Assembly: GCA_041395845.1 (NCBI GenBank)
Contig: JAWKZS010000023.1
Location: 7,815-71,814 of the forward strand
DNA length: 64,000 nt
From: Ch67 sp041395845
GTDB taxonomy: Bacteria; Pseudomonadota; Gammaproteobacteria; Pseudomonadales; Ketobacteraceae
Direction: 5' to 3'
The notes under the pieces were generated by a model. The model had not been told where the DNA came from. It made no database searches and saw only the letters and a program-made list of their open reading frames with translations. This document shows, piece after piece, positions 12,468 to 20,400 of the stretch. Each line of letters begins with the position of its first letter. Positions within the stretch are counted from its first letter, which is position 1. The translations under genes and the position numbers were made by a program.

Positions 12468-12953
12468 CTATACTGTAGGCGCTTGCAAGCGCCGCTGCCA
12501 GAGTTGGTCAATGGACCAGCGCCCCATACCGGTTGCCAGCAGCGTGAACAGCATGACCGCCATCATCAGTGGCACTTTGAATCCCAGGCCATCTTCGCTT
12601 TCGATCTGATCCCAACCTGCCAGCCCCAGATCAAAGTGCACGCTGCACACTGCCACCCAGGTAATGAACAGCAGGCCGGCCGGCGCCACGATACCCAACC
12701 ATCCCAGCGCCAACAGTAACGCCAGTATTATTTCACCGCCACCCGCCAGCACCCAGTTGAGATCCGCGGGCAACAGGCTGACCGGGAACGGAAACGGCAA
12801 ACCGGCAAACCATTCCGGCGCGGTCAAACCGGATGACAGCTTGCGGTACCCCGCCAGCATGAATTCCTGCGCCAGCCAGAGTCGCAGCAGCAGCAGGCCG
12901 GCAGGCTGCGCGACATCACGCACTTTGTTGTTCAAGGAAAACCAGAAATGCAT
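12468..12953 (-). CDS. DoxX-family membrane protein of the MNIO peptide operon (HvfD/BufD-like)
   Basis: A 161-residue inner-membrane protein with four hydrophobic helices, including the DoxX signature GLLLLRLWLAQEFMLAGYRK and the GGGEIILALLLALGW helix. DoxX proteins regularly accompany DUF692 plus DUF2063 genes in operons for modified cysteine-rich peptides, where they are thought to help export or membrane redox chemistry. The start at 12953 overlaps the end of the DUF2063 gene by 38 bases, so translation is coupled. The biochemical role is not settled for the family. Confidence 0.87.
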   Translation of the reverse strand: MHFWFSLNNKVRDVAQPAGLLLLRLWLAQEFMLAGYRKLSSGLTAPEWFAGLPFPFPVSLLPADLNWVLAGGGEIILALLLALGWLGIVAPAGLLFITWVAVCSVHFDLGLAGWDQIESEDGLGFKVPLMMAVMLFTLLATGMGRWSIDQLWQRRLQAPTV

Positions 12954-13185
12954 CGGTCATGTCTCCGTAATAATGGGATTCCCAGCGGGATTCACGTACA
13001 AATGCCCGCACCAGCGCCTGCCATTGTTCCGCGCCCAACGCTTCCGGCAACTGCGGAAAATGGCTTTCGAGCATCTGTACCGCACCGAGATACACCAGAT
13101 GCCGATACAACCGCATGCCGCGCTCATCATAGCCATCCGGCACGGTGTCGGTGACACCCCTTACATAGTCGTGGAAGGCAACCAT
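12916..13185 (-). CDS. DUF2063-domain protein, short form (HvfC/BufC-like MNIO partner)
   Basis: Only 89 residues. It matches the N-terminal DUF2063 domain (pattern VPDGYDERGMRLYRHLVYLG, then LESHFPQLPEALGAEQWQAL, then SRWESHYYGDM). Family members that I know as HvfC/BufC are usually about 250 residues, with a second domain that recognises the precursor peptide; that half is absent here. In related systems this partner binds the MNIO enzyme and presents the precursor. It overlaps the MNIO gene by 25 bases and the DoxX gene by 38 bases. The frame is clean to its stop, so this looks like a real short version rather than an error, though loss of a downstream part cannot be excluded. Confidence 0.8.
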   Translation of the reverse strand: MVAFHDYVRGVTDTVPDGYDERGMRLYRHLVYLGAVQMLESHFPQLPEALGAEQWQALVRAFVRESRWESHYYGDMTDAFLVFLEQQSA

Positions 13186-13946
13186 TGCAGCTCCTGATTG
13201 ATGGTATCCAGATCCGGTACATCGTTATCCCATTCCAGCAGGATCGGCAGGTTATGCTTCGCATTCAGCGTCTGTGCCATCTGGCGAGTAACGTTTTCGA
13301 CGGGCTGACTGTGGGTGTCCACATACAGATCGAAGCGCGGGTCAAACTCATGACCAGCCACGTGCAGATAGGTCACCCGCGACAGATCCACCCGCGCAAT
13401 GAACGCAGGCAAATCCAGCAGCCCATGATTCTTGAAATTGACCTGGACGTTATTCAGATCCAGCAGAATATTGCAGTCGGCGTACTCGGCAACCGCGCTG
13501 AGAAAATCCGGCTCCGGCAGATCACCGATATTGGTATACCAGGTGGGATTTTCGATGGCGATGCGACAGCCCAGCACATCCTGCACATAACGGATCCGGT
13601 CCCCGACACGCTGCACTTCGGCAGCGGTAAAGGGAATCGGAAACAGGTCGTACAGCTGATGCGCATCACCGCTGGCCGCCAGATGATCCGAGTAGTACAC
13701 CACCCCCAGATCATCCATCAGTTCGCGAATGGCACGCAGGAAGCTGGCCTGGATTTCACCGCTGCCACCCAGATTCAGTGACACGCCATGCAGATGGACC
13801 GCGCGGCCCGATTGCAGCAACCGGTGCAGCGGCTCACGATCGCGCCGGATCCAGTTTTCCGGCACGACCTCAAAAAAATCAGCGTTGACGCGTGTCATGT
13901 CCCAATCGGACATTTCACGCCGGTAACCCAAACCAGCCATTGCCAT
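13161..13946 (-). CDS. MNIO family enzyme (DUF692; HvfB/BufB/MbnB-like multinuclear iron oxidase)
   Basis: A 261-residue TIM-barrel protein of the DUF692/MNIO family. These enzymes carry two or three iron ions and oxidise cysteines of peptide substrates to oxazolone/thioamide or thiooxazole groups. The expected metal-ligand segments are visible in order: VSLNLGG, YYSDHLA, IAIENPTWY, LLDLNNVQVN, VTYLHVAGHE, YVDTHSQPV and LLEWDND. The gene starts 9 bases after the precursor-peptide stop, with GGGAG before its ATG, and overlaps the DUF2063 gene. Its substrate is therefore almost certainly the Cys-repeat peptide upstream. It is slightly shorter than typical (~280 residues). Confidence 0.93.
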   Translation of the reverse strand: MAMAGLGYRREMSDWDMTRVNADFFEVVPENWIRRDREPLHRLLQSGRAVHLHGVSLNLGGSGEIQASFLRAIRELMDDLGVVYYSDHLAASGDAHQLYDLFPIPFTAAEVQRVGDRIRYVQDVLGCRIAIENPTWYTNIGDLPEPDFLSAVAEYADCNILLDLNNVQVNFKNHGLLDLPAFIARVDLSRVTYLHVAGHEFDPRFDLYVDTHSQPVENVTRQMAQTLNAKHNLPILLEWDNDVPDLDTINQELQWLPSTTM

Positions 13947-13955
13947 TGCTCCCGG

Positions 13956-14234
13956 TTATTTCTTGCTGCAGGAAGCGTCTTTCTTCGAGCAGGAACCTTC
14001 TTTTTTGGAACAGGCTGCGTCTTTCTTCGAGCAGGCTGCGTCAGACTTGGAACAGGACGCCTCTTTCTTGGAACAGGCGCCATCCTTTTTGGAGCAGCTG
14101 GCATCTTTGGTGTCCGTGGCGGATTTCTTGCCGCAGGAACCGGCACCACACTTGCTGTCAGCGGCGTGGGCAGGCAGGGTAGCGGCGGAAGCAAGCACAG
14201 ACAGGGCCAGTACGGCAGCAGAACGAATATTCAT
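13956..14234 (-). CDS. Secreted Cys-heptad-repeat peptide, probable MNIO substrate (HvfA/bufferin-like precursor)
   Basis: A 92-residue peptide with a signal peptide (MNIRSAAVLALSVLASAATL, cleavage after AHA). The mature 68-residue part has nine cysteines. Two lie in SKCGAGSCGKK; the other seven are spaced exactly seven residues apart in CSKK[DE]xx units that run to the last codon (one copy reads CSKSDAA). GGAGAG precedes the ATG at 14234; the open frame upstream is not needed. It is the first gene of the operon, directly before the MNIO enzyme. Known substrates such as HvfA (EGKC repeats) and bufferins are secreted, modified at Cys and bind copper. That this peptide is modified and metal-binding is inferred from the operon. 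Confidence 0.85.
   Translation of the reverse strand: MNIRSAAVLALSVLASAATLPAHAADSKCGAGSCGKKSATDTKDASCSKKDGACSKKEASCSKSDAACSKKDAACSKKEGSCSKKDASCSKK
13959..14096 (-). repeat. Seven tandem 21-bp units encoding the Cys heptad
   Basis: The 3' end of the peptide gene consists of 21-bp units, each encoding CSKK(D/E)-(A/G)-(A/S); the last unit is cut after CSKK by the stop codon. Third positions vary between copies, so the amino-acid pattern rather than the DNA is conserved. Confidence 0.85.
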
Positions 14235-14284
14235 GAAACTCTCCAGGGTTGTGGTTGATTGCGTGCAGTGCATCTGCACACCCT

Positions 14285-14315
14285 GGTAGTCGCAGCGGAG
14301 GGAGGAATCCTGACA
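14285..14315 (-). promoter_or_regulatory. Candidate ECF promoter of the peptide operon
   Basis: On the minus strand TGTCAGGA is followed after 15 bases by CGACTACC, a layout like ECF -35/-10 pairs, about 50 bases before the peptide start codon. An A/T-rich tract (TGAAAATTTTTTTG and neighbours, 14315-14350) lies just upstream and could act as an UP element. Assignment to the local sigma factor is a guess; no second copy is available in the window for comparison. Confidence 0.35.
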
Positions 14316-14375
14316 GCTTTTTTCAAAAAAATTTTCAGCTAATAAAAATGGCGGGGAATTCAGGTACTTCGCGTT

Positions 14376-14408
14376 GGAAAAGACGCCGGCCTGCCGCTGC
14401 AGACCGGC
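14376..14408 (-). terminator. Terminator of the giant surface-protein gene
   Basis: On the minus strand, nine bases after the stop codon, GCCGGTCTGC pairs with GCAGGCCGGC (9 of 10) around an AGCG loop, followed by GTCTTTTCC. It insulates the peptide operon from the giant gene upstream. Confidence 0.7.
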
Positions 14409-14416
14409 ACTACGGT

Positions 14417-17400
14417 TCAGAACAGGTCAGGCATTGGCGTAACAATGCCCAGGCTGAAGAAATCCAGATGGCTGTCGTCGACGTCATAGCGCTCCACGCC
14501 AAGGCGCAGCCCCAGGGCGGGTGTAATGGCGTATTCAAGCGCAAGACCATAACCCAGATCGGTGCCATCACGATCGACGGACTCACTGACACCGCCCAGA
14601 CTGGCGGTCTGCTCGGACGACCAGGCAAACAGCCCCAGCCGACCCTGCAGTGACCAGTTGCCATGACGGTACAGCTGGTATGCATAATGGGCGGTATAAC
14701 CTTTGCCGGTCGCCGGCAGTTCACCGGTGACCGTATCGATGAAGGCAGCCTGGTTGGCGTTGAACAGGGCGCCTTCGATACGGACGTCGGCTTCCCCCAG
14801 ATCCAGATAGCCGATTTCGATGGTGCCGCGTTCATGCACCTCGCCACCGACATAGAGCGACCAGCCGTCCCGCTCGGTATCGAACTGGGATGTCTGCAAA
14901 CCATCCTGTACATCCGCCAGCGCACGGTTGAAGCTGCTTTGGGAATCGCTGCCCTGCACCTGGCCCAGACCGGTGCCCAGGTACCAGGCCTGGGCAGGTG
15001 AGGCAGCGGTCAGTGTCCAGCCACCCACCAGCAGCAGGCCAAAGGTCGCCAGTGGCACCCTGCGCAGCCGTGGTGCAGCAATCAGCACCAGCAACATGCC
15101 CAGCAGCCAAAGATTGACCGCACCACCGCTGCTGCCTTTGCTGCGTCCGGTAACCGTCACTTCCTGCGCCAGCGCAAGACCAACACCGCCGGGATCCACG
15201 ATCGCCTGATTGCGCTCGCCGTCTGCATCGTTGGGGCCGCCATCTTCGATGGTCAGCTGCACACACCAGTGGCCTTCCGTCAGACCTGCGGTATAGGCAC
15301 TGTCGCCGGGCGGCGGACAGTAGCCCTCGGCACCCGTAGCGGATGCGATCCGGTTGGCCGCATCTTCGACAAAATCCTGCCAGCCTGCCGCCGTCAGCTT
15401 GCGATAAACGGCATCTGCCGGGATGACAGCCAGCTGCGGAATCACCACGTTGACGGATTCACCAGCCACCGGAAGCGCATTCACCACGAAGTCCACGATA
15501 CCGCCATCGAAACGGAAGTAGCGATCCGGCGCCAGCCCCGCTGCGGTCAGGTCGCTGCTATCGATGCCGGCACCGCCTTTGACCACCTGCAGCGCCACAT
15601 CGCCCAGCCCGAGCCCCAGGCCCGGATCAGTTTCAATCAGGAATCGGATACCCTCGGCGCGGACTTCCTGCAGCGTGTTGGGCGCGGCAACCGCATCCAG
15701 GTAATCCGCAATGCCATCCTGATCGCTGTCACCGAAACCTTCGGTCAGGTCATCGATGCCATCAGCATCTTCATCGTCGATGCTGCTGAGTACCGGCAAT
15801 TCCGCGATCACATTGATCAGCAGTTCGCTGGAACCGGTTGCGCTGCCATCGTTGGCCGTCACCGCAATGCGATACAGGCCGGGCGCCAGCGTCGAGGGAT
15901 CAAAACTGTACTGGCTGGCGAGCATATCAAGATCTTCCAGCGCGTCATCCGCCTGCCAGGTCAGCGTGTGGGTATCACCCGGATTGGCATCCTGCACGGT
16001 TGCAGTCACCACCACATCACCTTCCAGCTGCCCGACCACCAGTGTGGTCAGACCGTTCTGCTGCACGCTCAACGCCACACTCGGTGCAACGTTGTCTTCA
16101 TTGATACTGATTACATGCTGGCTCTGCACCGATGCCACCGCGTTCTCGGGCTCACCCATGGTCAGAATGATGGTTTCGATGTCTTCGGCCAGACCATCGG
16201 CGGTGACACTGAAACTGATCTCGCCCTGGGTGTCCGGATCATTGATGACGAGCGTCCCGCTCGCCAGTGTATGGTCGATACCGCTCTGGGCCGTGCCGCT
16301 CACACTATAGGGCACGCTGACCGGCCAGTTGGGCGCCGGACCATTGAGAATGACCTGCACCGTCACCGAGGCGCCTTCGGCAACCTGCTGATTCTTGCTG
16401 AACGACACCAGCGGATTTACGCTGACCAGCTGCGTGGCCGTGCCTACGTTCCCCGCCGCATCGGTTGCCGTCCAGGTGACTACATGATTGCCGGGACTGA
16501 AATGACTGGGTGCATCGGACGTGGCCACCACGTCACCATCCAGCCCATCCGACGCGGTTGCGACACCGACGGACACAGCAGTGAACAGGCCTTCGGCATC
16601 CACCAGGATGTCGGCGGGTGGCGTGATCACCGGTGCATAGTCATCCGCATTCGGATTGCTACCGGCAAGGAACTCGTCCAGATTCGAAGCACCGTCGCCA
16701 TCGCTGTCGGTCGCAGCATCGGATGGATTACGTGGATCCAGCCCGTTTTCCGTTTCGAAGTCGTTGCTCATGCCGTCGCCGTCGATATCGGTATCCACAT
16801 CATCGCCGATGCCATCGCCGTCCAGATCACCCACCACCACAATACTGAACGTTGCCAGATTGACGGTGGTGGTACCGTCGCTGACACCAATGACGATGTT
16901 CGCCGCAGTGCCGATGTTGGCAAACGCCGGTGTTCCGCTGAGCGCACCCGTGCTCGATGAGAAGGTTGCCCACGATGGACGGTTGGTAATAACGAAGGTA
17001 AGAACGTCACCGACATCCACATCCGATGCCGTTGGCGTAAAGCTGTAGGCGACGCCTTCCACCGCTGCGGTCGCGGGCGTTCCGCTGATGACCGGCGCAT
17101 CGTTGGTGTTCACTACCGTCAGACTGAATGCCGGCAGCGAAGTCGATGCACTGGCACTGTCCGTCACCGTGATCACGATATTGCTGGTGACACCCACATG
17201 CTCGTTGGCAGGCGTACCACTGAGTTCACCGGTGTTGGTATTGAAGCTGGCCCAGGCCGGCATGTTAGTGATGCTGTACGTCAACGTGTCACCGGAATCT
17301 GCATCCGCGCCCAGCGCCACAAAGCTGTAGGCCGAATCTTCATTCACGCTGGTTGCCGGTGTACCCGTTATGGTGGGTACATCGTTGACGTTGTTGACGG

Positions 17401-20400
17401 TCACCATCAGCGCTGTACTGGTGCTGTTGCCGGCCAGATCCGTTGACTGCACCGTGATGCCGTGACTGGCACTGTCTTCAAAGTTGAGCAGCGCACCGTC
17501 GACGACCGTCACTGCGCCACTGGCGGCGTTGATGGCAAACCGACCCCCCGCATCGTCAGTCAACACAAACGCGGATGCGCCAGTGGAGGTCACGGTGCCA
17601 ACTGCCGTGCCATCCGCAACATTTTCATTGACCGCGAGTGTTGCCGTCGCGGTTGCCGGCACCGTGGTATCTACCGTCACTGCCAGCGCTGCCGATGCCG
17701 CCGAACTGTTGCCGACATTGTCGGTCGCGATCACCGTCAGGTTATGAGCGCCCTCTGCCAGAACACTGGCCGTAATGCTCCAGTTGCCACTGCCGTCCGC
17801 CGACGTACTGCCCACCGCTCCATCCAGCGAACTGGTCAGGGTGACCGTGCTGTTGGCTTCGGCGCTGCCGGTCAGCGTGGGGGTGGTGTCGTTGGTCGTG
17901 TTATCCGTATCGGAGCTGCCGGAATCCGACGCCGCACTCAGATCCGGTGCGGACGGCGTCGCCGGCGCGTTGCTGTCAACGGTAATGCTCAATGCTGCCG
18001 ACGCTGATGACACATTGCCAGCGCTGTCCGTCGCCGTTGCGGTGATGTTATGGGACCCGTCTGCCAACGTAGTGGCCGTGACGCTCCAGTTGCCGCTGCC
18101 ATCCGCCGTTGCACTGCCCACCGTGCCTGCCACTGAACTGGTCACAGTAACCGTGCTGTTGGCTTCGGCGGTGCCGGTAAACGTCGGCGTGGTATCGCTG
18201 GTGATGTTGTCCGTGTCCGATTCACCGGTATCCGATCCGGCCGCCAGATCCGGCGCCGACGGCGCTGTCGGGCTGCTGGTATCGATTGAAATCGCCAGGC
18301 CCGCCGACGCAGCGGAGACATTGCCAGCAGCATCAGTGGCTGTGATCGTCATCGTGTGCGCGCCATCACTCAGCGTAGAAGCCGTGATGCTCCAGTTACC
18401 GCTGCCGTCTGCCGTTGCACTACCCGCCGTACCCGCCACCGAACTGCCCAGCGTGACGGTGCTGCCCGCTTCTGCCGTTCCCGTAAACGTGGGCGTGTTG
18501 TCGTTGGTGACATTATCAGTATTGGAACTGCCGGAATCCGACCCGCTCACCAGATCCGGCGCTGCCGGTGTGGCAGGTACCGACGCGTCGATCACCACGG
18601 CCAGCGCCGAGGACGCGCTGGACACGTTGCCTGCCGCGTCGGTGGCTGTCGCAGTGATGGTGTGAGTGGTTTCACCGAGCAAGCCAGCCGTGAATGACCA
18701 GTTGCCACTGCCATCCGCCGTGGTGGTACCCAGCGTTCCACTCACCGAACTGATCACAGTCACCGTGCTGTTGGCTTCGGCGGTGCCAGTCAACGTCGGC
18801 GTGGTATCGCTGGTGACGTTGTCGGTAGAAGAACTGCCGGTGTCGGACGCGGCTGAAAGATCCGGGGCCGACGGCGCAGCAGGTGCCGTCGTATCGATGG
18901 TGATCGACAGTCCGGCAGATGCTGCGGAGGTATTGTTGGCCGCGTCAGTGGCGGTTGCAGTGATGGTGTGACTGCCTGCACTCAGGGTGCTGGTGGTCAC
19001 GCTCCAGTTACCGCTGCCATCCACCGTGGTGCTGCCAACCGTACCATTCACTGAACTGGTCAGCACCAACGTGCTGTTGGCTTCGGCGGTACCGGTAATG
19101 GTGGGCGTGTTATCGCTGGTGATATTGTCGGTGTTTGATGAACCAGTATCCGACGCAGTTGCCAGATCCGGTGTCGATGGTGCATCCGGCGGTGTGGTAT
19201 CCACCAGCACCGTAATCTGGCTGCTGTCCGCCGTTGTCAGCGCGCCGGAAGAAGCGCGCAGATTGAAGGTTTCATTGCTGGAACCTGCTGCGGTGTAGGT
19301 GGCCGTCAACCCGGTGAAGGTAACAGTGCCGGTCGTTGGCGTCCGCGTCACGGTTGCCGCATTGCCGTCGGTGTCACTGGTACCTGTCAGCGCCGCACTT
19401 CCGGCACCGTTGGCTTCACTCAGCGTGATGCTGGTGCCGTATCCCGTATCGGTGGTGCCATTGGCATCCACTGCACGCACAACAGGCACCGTTGTAAAAG
19501 CGGTGCTCACAGCGTTATTGAGGGTGGTCGGCACCGGCTGGGTTGAGAATACCAGCCGCGTTGCAACGACATCCGACGTCACCGTGTTGGCATCTACCGT
19601 CGCCAGATTGGAACCGACACCGTCCTGATCATTGGCCGTCAGGGTGAAGCTTTGCTGATCCGCCGATGCTGTATAGGTCATGCCACTGAAGGTTGCAACG
19701 CCGGCAACGGCAACAGCCGTGTTGTTGGACAACGTACCAGCGCTACCTTCGGTGATGGTTACGGTTTCAGTAAAGTCGGTATCCACGTTGCCAAAGGCAT
19801 CACGGGCACTGACCACCGGCTGCACGGTGAGCGCTACGCCGGAAACCGAACCCGCCGGCTGGGTGGTGAACGCCAGCGACGTTGCTACCACACTGATCGC
19901 CGTGCCAGTACCGTTGGTAACGGCACTGGTGGTGCCCATGCGAGTGCCTGTCACGGTCAGATCGGTATCGCCATCCACCGACAGGATGTAGGTGAGCCCT
20001 TCGGTGAGGCCGGTGTTGTTATTGAAATACGCGTTGATGGTGTAGGTTTCACTGCCGCCATTGGCAATGGAAATGCTCAGCCCGGAAAACGTGATGGTGT
20101 CGGATCCCGCGCTGTAGCTGCCGGTCACGTTGGACGCATCAGGTCCGTTGAGGCGCCAGGTCACCTGGCTGCGCTGGGTATCGCTTGCGGTACCCGACAC
20201 GTGCACCACAATCTGGCTGACGGCCATGGCAATCGCGTCCGCCGTGCCGCCATCGCTCAGCGTGAAATCGAAAATGCTGACCGCCTCGCCTACCGTATCC
20301 ACTGTGGTACCCAGCGCCACCGGTTCACTCACCCCGCTGCCGGCGGTCAGGCTGCCATCGCTATCCAGTGCGGTGACCACAACCGAGTTGTCGTAATTCA

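Noticed and set aside
13959..14096. Short regular repeats resembling a CRISPR array
   Set aside because: Units are 21 bp, contiguous without spacers, and translate to an in-frame Cys heptad.
15269..16960. A 563-codon plus-strand open frame, with several more between 17 and 21 kb
   Set aside because: They are antisense to the giant surface protein; the Thr/Gly/Asp-rich coding strand keeps the opposite strand free of stops.
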